From positions 542,001 to 606,000 of the forward strand of contig NZ_CP117229.1 of the NCBI RefSeq assembly GCF_028596125.1: DNA of 64,000 bases, given 5' to 3'. The position numbers and the translations under genes were made by a program. This DNA is from Listeria innocua. Lineage in GTDB: Bacteria > Bacillota > Bacilli > Lactobacillales > Listeriaceae. Positions 27,612 through 36,070 of the stretch are shown one piece after another; position 1 is the first letter of the stretch, and every line of letters begins with the position of its first letter. The notes under the pieces were generated by a model that had not been told where the DNA came from, ran no database searches, and saw only the letters and a list, made by a program, of their open reading frames with translations.

Positions 27612-28277
27612 ATGAAAATGTATGCGTATGATATTTATGAGCCAATTGGGAGAAAAGATGGGGAGATTTTTCCAGTGATATTCGCACTTCACGGTTTTGG
27701 TGGAGACGAACTTGATATGGCGGGCCGATTAGAATTATTAATGGACCGCTTTGTAGTAGTTTCTATGCGTGGTGATGTGGAATATGGACCAACTTATGGA
27801 TTTTATCATATGGTAACAGAGGGCGATCCAAATGCGCGTGAGGTTGATTATACAAGCTTACGGGTAGCAGAATTTATCGATGAGGTTTGTAATGATTATG
27901 TCTCCATTGATAAAAATCAAATCTTCCTTGTTGGATTTGATCAAGGAGCCGTTTTAACAATCTCTATAATGCAAAGTTATGGAGGGCAATATAAAGCTGC
28001 TGCGCTACTTAGTGGTCGTTTGCCACATTATTTGGAAGAAAGACCCGCTAATTTAATGCTAAAAGATAAACGTATTTTTATCGGTCATGGCATTGAGGAT
28101 GCAGTTATTCAAATAGCCGAAGCAGAAGAAATTGCTCAGTTTTTCCAGAAAATGGGTTGTAATGTAGAAAAACATAGTTATTTTGTAGGCCATAATGTTA
28201 ACGAAGCTGAAGAAGACGACTTATACAGCTGGTTTGAAAGTTTCTTGCCAAACCAAAATCAGCCAGTAAAAAAATAA
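27612..28277 (+). CDS. Carboxylesterase-like alpha/beta hydrolase with Asp at nucleophile position
   Basis: 221 residues of the YtpA/phospholipase-carboxylesterase fold: oxyanion LHGFGGDE near the N-terminus, acid Asp163 in GIEDAVI, and His194 in VGHNVNE. The nucleophile elbow, normally GFSQG, reads GFDQG (108-112), so the Ser is replaced by Asp110 (GAT). Asp nucleophiles exist in haloalkane dehalogenases and epoxide hydrolases of this fold, so either a changed chemistry or a non-catalytic protein is possible. Cytosolic. Paired with the YdbC-like gene upstream. Confidence 0.75.
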   Translation: MKMYAYDIYEPIGRKDGEIFPVIFALHGFGGDELDMAGRLELLMDRFVVVSMRGDVEYGPTYGFYHMVTEGDPNAREVDYTSLRVAEFIDEVCNDYVSIDKNQIFLVGFDQGAVLTISIMQSYGGQYKAAALLSGRLPHYLEERPANLMLKDKRIFIGHGIEDAVIQIAEAEEIAQFFQKMGCNVEKHSYFVGHNVNEAEEDDLYSWFESFLPNQNQPVKK

Positions 28278-28281
28278 TAAC

Positions 28282-28315
28282 AAAACAGCGACCAAGCAAT
28301 TGGTCGCTGTTTTTT
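28282..28315. terminator. Bidirectional terminator
   Basis: Perfect 14-bp stem AAAACAGCGACCAA / TTGGTCGCTGTTTT with a 4-base loop, between convergent genes. Confidence 0.93.
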
Positions 28316-29501
28316 ATTTATCCAAAGTGAGGAAAAGAACTTTTAAATAATTCCCTTCAGGAAAGTTTTTATTTACTGTGAAGTCTGCTGGAAGTGAGTG
28401 CGTTTCGACAATTTTATAAGTGCGATCGCTTGTTTGAAACGCTTCGGCAATTAGTTTTTTAAATGCTTTCATCCCAAATCCGGCGTAGTTTGTAGAAGCA
28501 ATAATGGTGCCATTTGGAGCAGTAATATCAATAATTTCACGGAGCATAGCTGGGTAATCTTTTGCAGCGCGGAAGGTTACTTTTTTAGTGCGCGCAAAGC
28601 TCGGTGGGTCAACAACGACTAAATCAAAAGTTAGTTTTTTCCGTAAAGCATATTTAAAATAGTGAAAAACATCTTCTACGATAATATCCTGAGAATTTGG
28701 ATCTAGTCCATTTACTTCTAACTGTTCTTTTGTTTTACTAAGTGACCGTCCAGCAACATCCACACTGGTGGTTTTACTAGCACCACCAAATAGAGCTGCT
28801 ACGGAAAACGCTCCAGTATAAGAAAAAGTGTTTAGGACGTTTTTGGAAACAGCATAGTCTTCACTTATTCTTCTCCGTACGTCTCGCTGATCAAGAAAAA
28901 TTCCAGTCATCCAACCATCATCTAAATAAGTAGCATAGTTAATGCCATTTTCTTTAATAATCAGCGGGAAAGTAGCTTTTTGACCAGCGACAAAATCATC
29001 TTTTGTATCTTCTTGGAAACGTCTTTTTTCGTAAATACCTTTAACTTCTGGAAAAGATAAGAAAATCTCTAAAATCATTTTTTGGAAAGAGTATACGCCG
29101 AGGCTATACCACTGAATCACAAGGTAGCCGTCATAAAAGTCAGCAGTGAAGCCGCCAAAGCCATCACCTTCACCGTTGAAAATTCGAAAAGCTGTAGTTG
29201 AATCATCTGCAAATAAAAATTGACGCTTTTCGATAGCTGCTGTAATTACAGTTGTTAAAAAGTGCTCATCAAGTTGCTGTTGTTTATCCCAGGTGAAAAG
29301 CCAGCCATCGCCTTTATTTTGTTTTCCGTGATACCCACGAGCTATAAATTGACCATTCGTATCTATTAATTCTACTAGGTCGCCTTCCTGTAGATCTTTT
29401 GGCCATTTTTCGAAACGTTCTTTTAGAATTAAAGGATAGCCTTCTTTATAGCCTTTTGTAAACTTAGGAAATAGTTTTAGTTTTATCGAGTTTTTCATCA
29501 T
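28314..29501 (-). CDS. RlmI-type 23S rRNA (cytosine) methyltransferase
   Basis: 395 residues. N-terminal PUA-like domain (about 1-75: GDLVELIDTNGQFIARGYHG), a middle beta domain, and a C-terminal class I SAM-methyltransferase (about 190-395) with NTFSYTGAFSVAALFGGA and the catalytic-type VVDPPSFAR motif. E. coli RlmI makes m5C1962 in 23S rRNA; the target here is inferred. Cytosolic. It probably forms a single-gene unit, because the iap terminator lies just upstream. Confidence 0.82.
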   Translation of the reverse strand: MMKNSIKLKLFPKFTKGYKEGYPLILKERFEKWPKDLQEGDLVELIDTNGQFIARGYHGKQNKGDGWLFTWDKQQQLDEHFLTTVITAAIEKRQFLFADDSTTAFRIFNGEGDGFGGFTADFYDGYLVIQWYSLGVYSFQKMILEIFLSFPEVKGIYEKRRFQEDTKDDFVAGQKATFPLIIKENGINYATYLDDGWMTGIFLDQRDVRRRISEDYAVSKNVLNTFSYTGAFSVAALFGGASKTTSVDVAGRSLSKTKEQLEVNGLDPNSQDIIVEDVFHYFKYALRKKLTFDLVVVDPPSFARTKKVTFRAAKDYPAMLREIIDITAPNGTIIASTNYAGFGMKAFKKLIAEAFQTSDRTYKIVETHSLPADFTVNKNFPEGNYLKVLFLTLDK

Positions 29502-29532
29502 GCACCGTCTTTCATTAAGATAAAATTTCCAA

Positions 29533-29570
29533 CAAAAAACCTGTGAAGCGAACTTCCTGCTCCACAGGTT
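29533..29570 (-). terminator. iap terminator
   Basis: On the minus strand a 12-bp stem (AACCTGTGGAGC with GCTTCACAGGTT, one G-T) is followed by six T residues. Confidence 0.85.
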
Positions 29571-29589
29571 ACTTTAAATTATTAATTAA

Positions 29590-30993
29590 TTATACGCGAC
29601 CGAATCCAACTAGGAATTTACCCCAGCCAGCGCCGTGGATATTATCATACTTAACGCCATTGTCTTGCGCGTTAATCATTTGACCATTACCAACGTAAAT
29701 ACCAACGTGAGAAATTCCGCTACCATAGTCAAAGAATACTAAATCACCAGGTTTTGCTTGTGATTCGGAAATTCTTGTAGTGCTAGCGTATTGTGCGCCA
29801 GAAGTACGTGGAAGAGAAATTCCAGATTTAGCGAATACATATTTAGTGAAACCGGAGCAATCAAATGTAGTTGGTCCGTTACCACCCCAAGAGTAAGCTT
29901 TTCCAAGATGTTTTTGAGCTTCAGCGATTAAAGCACTTGCGCTCGCATTGTTAGTGGAACCTTGGTTTGTGTTAGTATTCGTGTTCGTGTTAGTATTTGT
30001 GTTTGTGTTTTTTGATGGTGTGCTTGCATTTGTATTGTTGTTTGTTGTGTTTGTTTTATTTGTGTTAGTAGACGGAGCAGGAGCTGGTTTCGCAGCTTGA
30101 GTTGGTGCTTTAGTAGTTGTTTGTTGTTCCGTTGCAGTTTCTTTTTTCTCAGTAGTAGCAGTATTCGCATTTGAATTTTCTTTTACTGCTGGAGCTGTTT
30201 GTTTTTCAGCTGCAGGAGCTTGAGTTTTTGTTTCTGCTTTTGGAGCTACTGTTTTAGTTGGTTGTTTAATAGCTAATTTTTGACCTACATAAATAGAAGA
30301 AGAAGATAAATTATTCCATGACATAATATCTTGAACAGAAACACCGTACTTCACGGATAATGCCCAAATTGTGTCGCCGCTTTTAACGTTATGTGTAGTA
30401 GCATTTTGGTCTACTACTGGAGCTTCTTTAGTTTCAGCTGCTTTTGGTGCAGGAGCAGTTTGTTGTGTAGTTGGTTGTTTTACTTCTGTTTTTGCTTCTG
30501 TAGCAGGTTTAACTTGTTGTGTCGTTTCTTTTTTCACTTCTTGTTTAACAACTGGAGTGCTAGTTGCTTTGTCTGTTAAGTATTTACCGTTAACGTAACC
30601 AGTTTTTCCATCATTGTAAGTAATTTTGTGCCAACCGTTTGATTCTGTTGTTTCAACAGTTACTTTGGTTCCACCTTTAATGGAAGTAAGAATGCTGTGG
30701 TCAACTCCAGCGCCAGAACGTACATTAAGCCAAGTTGCGCTAACAGATTTCTCTGCTTTTTCTTCAGTAGCAACCTCGTTTACTTGTAGTTTTTGACCTG
30801 GTACGATTTTATCAGTGGTTAAATTGTTTGCTTTTTTAATGGCGTCAACAGTAGTCCCTTTGCTCTGAGCGATACCCCAAAGTGTATCTCCAGCTTCAAC
30901 TACTACTGTGCTTGCGGATGCGATAGTTGGTGCAGCAAATGCTGTAACCGCAATCCCAGCTGTAGCCGCGATAGTTGCTTTTTTCATATTCAT
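29590..30993 (-). CDS. iap: p60 invasion-associated cell-wall hydrolase
   Basis: 467 residues. Signal peptide (1-27), LysM 1 (about 28-72), bacterial SH3 (about 80-140), LysM 2 (about 200-243), a Pro/Thr/Gln linker, a Thr-Asn repeat run (about 310-345), and a C-terminal NlpC/P60 endopeptidase with Cys379 (DCSG) and His429 (HVGIYVG). It cleaves muropeptide stem bonds during septation and is a major secreted protein. It depends partly on SecA2, encoded divergently next door. Shorter than the 484 residues I recall for EGD-e, mostly in the linker and repeat. AGAGGAG precedes the MNMKK start. Confidence 0.96.
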   Translation of the reverse strand: MNMKKATIAATAGIAVTAFAAPTIASASTVVVEAGDTLWGIAQSKGTTVDAIKKANNLTTDKIVPGQKLQVNEVATEEKAEKSVSATWLNVRSGAGVDHSILTSIKGGTKVTVETTESNGWHKITYNDGKTGYVNGKYLTDKATSTPVVKQEVKKETTQQVKPATEAKTEVKQPTTQQTAPAPKAAETKEAPVVDQNATTHNVKSGDTIWALSVKYGVSVQDIMSWNNLSSSSIYVGQKLAIKQPTKTVAPKAETKTQAPAAEKQTAPAVKENSNANTATTEKKETATEQQTTTKAPTQAAKPAPAPSTNTNKTNTTNNNTNASTPSKNTNTNTNTNTNTNTNQGSTNNASASALIAEAQKHLGKAYSWGGNGPTTFDCSGFTKYVFAKSGISLPRTSGAQYASTTRISESQAKPGDLVFFDYGSGISHVGIYVGNGQMINAQDNGVKYDNIHGAGWGKFLVGFGRV

Positions 30994-31029
30994 AAAACTC
31001 CTCTCTTTTTTTCAGAAAATCTCAGTACG

Positions 31030-31042
31030 CAATTAGTAATTG
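31030..31042. repeat. Palindrome in the iap leader
   Basis: CAATTAGTAATTG is a perfect 6-1-6 inverted repeat 37 bases upstream of iap. It could be an operator or a leader stem. The rest of 31043-31240 is AT-rich with no feature I can name. Confidence 0.3.
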
Positions 31043-31240
31043 AGAATTAATTTTATAGTGATTAATACTTAGTTTACCCAGTTTTTACGCAAAAAACAAA
31101 TAGATAAAAGCTGTTATAAAGAGAGATAGCGGACTATACCAACTATTTGTAATGAAACTGTAACAATTAAAAAGCGAACGTGCATTCTTAGGGCTTGAGA
31201 TGTACTGCTGGGGAGTCCTTTAAGGTGTAAGTAAGATATG

Positions 31241-31287
31241 AACAAAAAGCAACAACTTTCGCTATGGGAAACCTATTGCTTTTTGTT
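31241..31287. repeat. Strong inverted repeat between iap and secA2
   Basis: AACAAAAAGCAA (31241-31252) and TTGCTTTTTGTT (31276-31287) form a perfect 12-bp stem with a 23-base loop. It resembles a terminator but follows no annotated gene, so it may end an unannotated transcript or form a structured leader element upstream of secA2. Confidence 0.4.
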
Positions 31288-31357
31288 AATAGAAAAATTT
31301 AATACATTTGTAATATTATTCTCATCAGTTTTTCCTTTTTTCTAAACCTGAAATAAA

Positions 31358-31387
31358 TTGCCAGATGACTTTGTGTTATTCTATAAT
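31358..31387 (+). promoter_or_regulatory. secA2 SigA promoter
   Basis: TTGCCA (31358-31363), 18-base spacer, TATAAT (31382-31387). This places the transcription start near 31394 and rules out an in-frame TTG at 31358 as the secA2 start. Confidence 0.75.
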
Positions 31388-31411
31388 AGAAGGTATGGAG
31401 GATATTATATA

Positions 31412-33742
31412 ATGAGACAGAATTATGATGATCGCAAAATTGTGAAACAGTATCGAGAAATAGCCCGTCAAATCGTTAGAAAAGAGGGCTTATATAAAAA
31501 TATGGACCAAGATGAACTTCGCGAACAAACGAATTTTTGGCGCGAAAAATTCAAGACAAAACCAATGACTGAACGAGATAAGATTAATATTTTTGCATTA
31601 GCAAGAGAAGCGGCAAGTAGAATTATTGGTTTGGATGCCGTGGTCGTTCAATTAATTGGTGCGCTTGTTCTTGGTGATGGCAAAGTGGCAGAAATGAAAA
31701 CCGGTGAAGGTAAAACATTGATGTCTTTATTTGTGATGTTTATCGAAGTGATGCGTGGCAACCGTGTTCACCTTGTTACTGCGAATGAATATTTAGCAAG
31801 ACGGGACCGGGAAGAAATCGGACAAGTGTTAGAATATCTAGGTATTTCAGTTGCTTTAAACGAATCTGGTTTGGATAAAGATCAGAAAAAAGCGATTTAT
31901 ACAGCAGATGTCATTTATGGAACAGCTTCTGAATTTGGTTTTGATTATTTACGTGATAATATGGTCCGTCAAAAAGAAGATAAGGTACAAAGTGGACTTG
32001 ATTTTGTTTTAATCGATGAGGCAGATTCCATTTTAATAGATGAAGCAAGGACTCCTTTACTTATTTCTGATCGTAAAGAAGAAGATTTATCGCTTTATCA
32101 AACGGCAAATGAACTCGTGCAAACGATGATGAAAGATGATTATGAAATAGAAGAACATAAGCGTTTTGTCTGGTTGAATGATGCGGGGATTGAAAGAGCT
32201 CAAAAATTTTGGGGCGTTGAATCACTTTATTCCGCGGAAGCACAGGTGGAACTTCGAATTACAATGCTTCTAATGCGTGCTCATTTTTTGATGCATAAAG
32301 ATAAAGACTATGTCGTTCTTGATGGGGAAGTTTTAATTATCGACCCGCATACTGGTCGCGCGCTTCCAGGTCGTCGCTTTAATGATGGACTTCACCAAGC
32401 TATTGAAGCAAAAGAAGGCGTGGAAGTAAAAGAAGAATCGCGCACGCTTGCGACAATTACAATTCAAAACTATTTCCGAATGTATAAGAGACTCTCTGGT
32501 ATGACAGGTACGGCGAAAACCGAAGAAGAAGAATTTCGGCAAATTTACAATATGGATGTTGTCGTAATACCAACAAATTTACGCGTCAATCGTGAAGATA
32601 TGCCCGATGACATTTTTTATACGAAAAAGGAAAAAGGAAGAGCGATTGTTTATGAAGTTTCTTGGCGTTATGAAAAAGGTCAGCCAACACTAATCGGAAC
32701 TTCTTCTATTAAAAGTAACGAGTGGATTAGTAGTCTGCTTGATGCTGCAGGAATTCCTCACCAAGTTTTAAATGCTAAAAACCACGCCCAAGAAGCGGAA
32801 ATTATTGCCAAAGCCGGGAAACGTGGCATGGTAACTTTAGCAACGAATATGGCTGGACGAGGAACGGATATAAAGTTAGATCCGGATGTTCATAAACTCG
32901 GTGGATTAGCAGTAATCGGGACAGAACGCCACGAGAGTCGTCGTATTGATTTACAGTTAATGGGGCGTTCAGGTAGACGTGGTGACCCCGGTTTTAGTAA
33001 GTTTATGATTTCATTAGAAGATGATTTATTAGAGCAGTTTGAAAGTAAGAGTTGGGAAAAACTGTCTACGAAACTTAAGCGTAAAGCACCTCGTGATGGA
33101 AAACCTGTTAACTCGCGTAAAATTCACTCTGTCATTGTAGATGCTCAAAAACGTTTAGAAGGTGCAAATTACGATATTCGGAAAGATTTGCTTTCTTACG
33201 ATGAAGTAATCGATTTACAACGGAAAATGGTTTATAAAGAGCGCGATCAACTGTTAGAACGAAATAAACTAGGTGTTTCTTCTGAAAAAATTCTTCGAGA
33301 AGTCGCGGAATATTCATTTATTCATCCACTTGAACTTGAGGAAGAAGAGCTGGAGAAATACTATAGTCGTCAAAAAGAATTACTTGGTGGCACTAAATTC
33401 CCAATTTCCTTCGATCAAGTGACATTAATGGACCCAGTTGAGGTTGTGGAAGAAATAGTTGCTTGGCATAAGAAAGAACGTAATAAATTCCCAGTTGAAA
33501 CAATTACTGCAATTGAAAAAGAAGTGTATTTAAACTTGATGGACCAAATGTGGGTAATGCATCTTGACGCTATGGTTCAATTACGGGAAGGAATTCATTT
33601 ACGCGCATATGGACAGCAAGATCCGCTCGTTATGTATCAAAAAGAAGGTGCTCAATTATTTGAGAAATTCCAAGCTGACTATCATTTCTATTTTGCACAT
33701 GCTTTACTTGAATTAGATCCAGATGGATTGATTCAAGGATAA
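31412..33742 (+). CDS. secA2: Accessory preprotein translocase ATPase SecA2
   Basis: 776 residues from the ATG at 31412, with GGAGG about 8 bases upstream. NBD1 carries Walker A MKTGEGKT and the DEAD motif VLIDEADSILIDEARTPLLISD; the preprotein cross-linking domain follows, then NBD2 with TNMAGRGTDIKLD and LMGRSGRRGDPG. The C-terminal zinc-binding/linker tail of the housekeeping SecA is absent, as expected for SecA2. It drives export of a subset of proteins including p60 and NamA in L. monocytogenes (established). Divergent from its substrate gene iap. Confidence 0.95.
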   Translation: MRQNYDDRKIVKQYREIARQIVRKEGLYKNMDQDELREQTNFWREKFKTKPMTERDKINIFALAREAASRIIGLDAVVVQLIGALVLGDGKVAEMKTGEGKTLMSLFVMFIEVMRGNRVHLVTANEYLARRDREEIGQVLEYLGISVALNESGLDKDQKKAIYTADVIYGTASEFGFDYLRDNMVRQKEDKVQSGLDFVLIDEADSILIDEARTPLLISDRKEEDLSLYQTANELVQTMMKDDYEIEEHKRFVWLNDAGIERAQKFWGVESLYSAEAQVELRITMLLMRAHFLMHKDKDYVVLDGEVLIIDPHTGRALPGRRFNDGLHQAIEAKEGVEVKEESRTLATITIQNYFRMYKRLSGMTGTAKTEEEEFRQIYNMDVVVIPTNLRVNREDMPDDIFYTKKEKGRAIVYEVSWRYEKGQPTLIGTSSIKSNEWISSLLDAAGIPHQVLNAKNHAQEAEIIAKAGKRGMVTLATNMAGRGTDIKLDPDVHKLGGLAVIGTERHESRRIDLQLMGRSGRRGDPGFSKFMISLEDDLLEQFESKSWEKLSTKLKRKAPRDGKPVNSRKIHSVIVDAQKRLEGANYDIRKDLLSYDEVIDLQRKMVYKERDQLLERNKLGVSSEKILREVAEYSFIHPLELEEEELEKYYSRQKELLGGTKFPISFDQVTLMDPVEVVEEIVAWHKKERNKFPVETITAIEKEVYLNLMDQMWVMHLDAMVQLREGIHLRAYGQQDPLVMYQKEGAQLFEKFQADYHFYFAHALLELDPDGLIQG

Positions 33743-33857
33743 ATTACAACTTACGCCTGATTTTTTTCAAATTTATGGGTAATTTAGTGAGAACGAGGGT
33801 ATTAACCTATATAATAGTAACAAACAAAAATAAATTTAGACAAAAGAAGGTGGAAAA

Positions 33858-35027
33858 GTGAAGGGGACATTAACAAAATTCAAACAGTTTTTTATTGAGA
33901 ACAAGTTTGTACTAGGACTATTAATTTTCTTGCTAGTAGCGCTTGATATTTATGTATTAACAAAGATTGCCTTTATTTTTGATCCACTAATGGTAATTCT
34001 TAAAACCGTTGCTGCGCCAATTATTTTAGCGGGAATTTCCTATTACTTATTTAACCCAATAATTGACTGGCTTGAGAAAAAAAAGTGGAAGCGAGGCTGG
34101 GCAATTGCCTTGTTATACTTAGTAATTATCGGTTTAATCATTCTATTATTTAGTTTTGTTATTCCAGCAGTGAAAGATCAAATTGTTAGCTTATTTAAAT
34201 CTTTCCCAGGTTATTGGGATCAAATCACCCAAAAATTTGACGAATTTAGTCGTTCGAGCTTGTTTGATCAAATAAAAGATAAATTAAGCACTAATATGAG
34301 CGATATTATGAAAACTCTTTCGACTAAAGGAACTTCCGTTATTAATAGCGCGATTACAAGTATTGGAAGTATTGTTGGAACGGTTACCGAAGTTGTACTA
34401 GCAATTGTAACTACACCGCTTGTATTATTTTACTTATTAAAAGATGGGAAAAAATTACCGGATTTCCTATTAAAAATGTTGCCTGTAAATGGTCGTGCGC
34501 ATACTCGCCAAGTACTTGGTGAAGCAAACCACCAAATTAGTTCTTATATTCGTGGACAAATTATTGTTAGTTTATGTATTGGTATTCTGTTATTTATCGG
34601 TTATTTAATTATTGGCTTACCATATGCATTAACGCTTGCGATCATTGCCGCATGTACTAGCATTGTTCCATATTTAGGACCAGCAATCGCAATTACACCA
34701 GCTATTATTATCGCAATTGTAACTTCTCCTTGGTTATTAATTAAATTAATTATTGTATGGTGTGTTGTTCAATTATTAGAAGGTAAATTTATTTCGCCTC
34801 AAGTAATGGGTAAAACATTAAAAGTACACCCTATTACAATTTTATTCGTTATTTTAGTAGCCGGAAATCTTTTCGGTATACTCGGAGTTATCTTTGCAGT
34901 ACCAGGTTATGCTGTGCTTAAAGTAGTTGTAACACATGTATTTATTTGGTTCAAACGAGTTTCAGGGCTTTACGGAGAACAACCTGAGAGTGAGTATGTT
35001 GTAACGCCTCCTGAAGAAAAAGAATAA
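33858..35027 (+). CDS. AI-2E family transporter
   Basis: 389 residues, GTG start with AAGGTGG at 5 bases. About eight transmembrane segments in the AI-2E (PF01594) arrangement: a long soluble loop between early helices (FKSFPGYWDQITQKFDEFSR), then IRGQIIVSLCIGILLFIGY, the conserved VPYLGPAIAITPAI and GNLFGILGVIFAVPGYAVLKV. Relatives include TqsA and Na+/H+ antiporters, so the substrate is open. Single-gene unit with its own terminator. Confidence 0.82.
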   Translation: MKGTLTKFKQFFIENKFVLGLLIFLLVALDIYVLTKIAFIFDPLMVILKTVAAPIILAGISYYLFNPIIDWLEKKKWKRGWAIALLYLVIIGLIILLFSFVIPAVKDQIVSLFKSFPGYWDQITQKFDEFSRSSLFDQIKDKLSTNMSDIMKTLSTKGTSVINSAITSIGSIVGTVTEVVLAIVTTPLVLFYLLKDGKKLPDFLLKMLPVNGRAHTRQVLGEANHQISSYIRGQIIVSLCIGILLFIGYLIIGLPYALTLAIIAACTSIVPYLGPAIAITPAIIIAIVTSPWLLIKLIIVWCVVQLLEGKFISPQVMGKTLKVHPITILFVILVAGNLFGILGVIFAVPGYAVLKVVVTHVFIWFKRVSGLYGEQPESEYVVTPPEEKE

Positions 35028-35034
35028 AACTAAC

Positions 35035-35088
35035 AAGAGTTCTATTAGTTAGAAAGGTATTTTCTAGCTTAATAGGGCTCTTTTTTTG
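35035..35088 (+). terminator. Terminator after AI-2E gene
   Basis: Long stepped stem (AAGAG, CTATTA and TAGAAA blocks with their complements) followed by seven T residues. Confidence 0.85.
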
Positions 35089-35099
35089 ATGATTAAAAG

Positions 35100-35133
35100 T
35101 GTTCACAGAAAAGACATAATTTTTTTCTTTACA
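35100..35133 (+). promoter_or_regulatory. Third copy of the TGTTCAC upstream element
   Basis: TGTTCACAGAAAAGACATAA begins at 35100, matching the element in both copies of the duplicated promoter at 24149 and 24328. TTTACA (35128-35133) lies 28 bases after its start, the same offset as the -35 in copy A. No good -10 at 17 bases is visible. The remaining gap to 35287 is AT-rich. Confidence 0.35.
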
Positions 35134-35287
35134 AGATGAGTCCGGTAATAGAGCGGTTTTTATGTAAAATTTTTAACGTTTACTAAAAAGAATGTGATAA
35201 AATTTATTATTTTTCATAAGTTGTACATATTTTTGAAGCTCTTTTCGTCATAATATAAAGATAACGCATGACGAAAGGAGAAACAAA

Positions 35288-36001
35288 ATGATTTTCAAAA
35301 AAACATTAATTGTAGGATTAATTGGCATAACTTCAGTCACACTTTTTGCACCGTCTGCTTTTGCAGTATCTTCAGAAGGGGATTCAAAAGCATCAATTAA
35401 ATTTAAAGCAGGAACTGGGGTAGTTAATCCGGTTGACCCAGAAGATCCAACGAAACCGATAGATCCATTAGACCCAAGTAATCCGACTGATCCGGGAACT
35501 GGAAATACTGGTTCGCTAACAATGGATTATGTATCTTCTGTGAATTTCGGGGAACATGAAGTATCCACTACGGAACAAAGCTATTCTTCCACTTCAAGAA
35601 AACCGTTTATTCAAGTATCTGACCGCCGCGGAACAGGTGCTGGTTGGAAGGTTACTGCAACAGCAACTGCCTTTAAAGACGAGGATGGAGCAGCTTCACT
35701 ATCAGGAGCTAAACTATCATTTAAAAACGGAGAAACAGTTTCTTCAAGTACAACAGCAACAACGCCAACTGCTGTTCAAACAGTAGAACTACCTACCGAT
35801 GGAACTTCAATTGTAAATGTTGTTTCGGCAAAAGAATCTGAAGGTATGGGGACTTGGGTTAATCGTTGGTTTGGCGCGACACCTAATGATGCAGCTAGCT
35901 TAAATGACAATGTTAAGTTAATGATACCAGCAGGAAGTGCAACTCTAGGAGACCATGAAGCAACAATTACATGGACACTATCTGACGCACCAGGTGTTTA
36001 A
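35288..36001 (+). CDS. WxL-domain cell-surface protein
   Basis: 237 residues. Signal peptide (about 1-26, ending SAFA), an Asp/Pro-rich linker (about 48-75: PVDPEDPTKPIDPLDPSNP), then a WxL domain. The first signature is W-K-V in GTGAGWKVTA; the second is W-T-L at 229-231 near the C-terminus. It should bind peptidoglycan non-covalently. Paralogue of the protein at 64. AAAGGAG precedes the ATG. First gene of a three-gene WxL locus. Confidence 0.85.
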   Translation: MIFKKTLIVGLIGITSVTLFAPSAFAVSSEGDSKASIKFKAGTGVVNPVDPEDPTKPIDPLDPSNPTDPGTGNTGSLTMDYVSSVNFGEHEVSTTEQSYSSTSRKPFIQVSDRRGTGAGWKVTATATAFKDEDGAASLSGAKLSFKNGETVSSSTTATTPTAVQTVELPTDGTSIVNVVSAKESEGMGTWVNRWFGATPNDAASLNDNVKLMIPAGSATLGDHEATITWTLSDAPGV

Positions 36002-36043
36002 AAAATTTGCGTTTAGAATTTCATTTCTAGACGCAAAATTTTT
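36002..36043 (+). terminator. Internal terminator of the second WxL locus
   Basis: Stem AAATTTGCGTTTAGAA / TTCTAGACGCAAAATTT followed by T residues. It lies between the WxL gene and the DUF916 gene, as in the first locus. Confidence 0.75.
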
Positions 36044-36070
36044 ATTAAAGACGATGAAAGGAAGGTTTAA

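Noticed and set aside
29928..30170. Thr-Asn tandem repeat in iap considered as a CRISPR or minisatellite
   Set aside because: It is the in-frame Thr-Asn codon repeat of p60, a known variable protein repeat.
30371..30598. Cys/Ser-rich ORFs opposite the iap linker
   Set aside because: They mirror the Thr/Gln/Lys-rich repeat codons of iap on the other strand and have no ribosome site.
31358..31411. Longer SecA2 start at TTG 31358
   Set aside because: That TTG is the -35 of a clear promoter whose start site lies downstream of it; the ATG at 31412 has a good ribosome site and gives the 776 residues known for SecA2.
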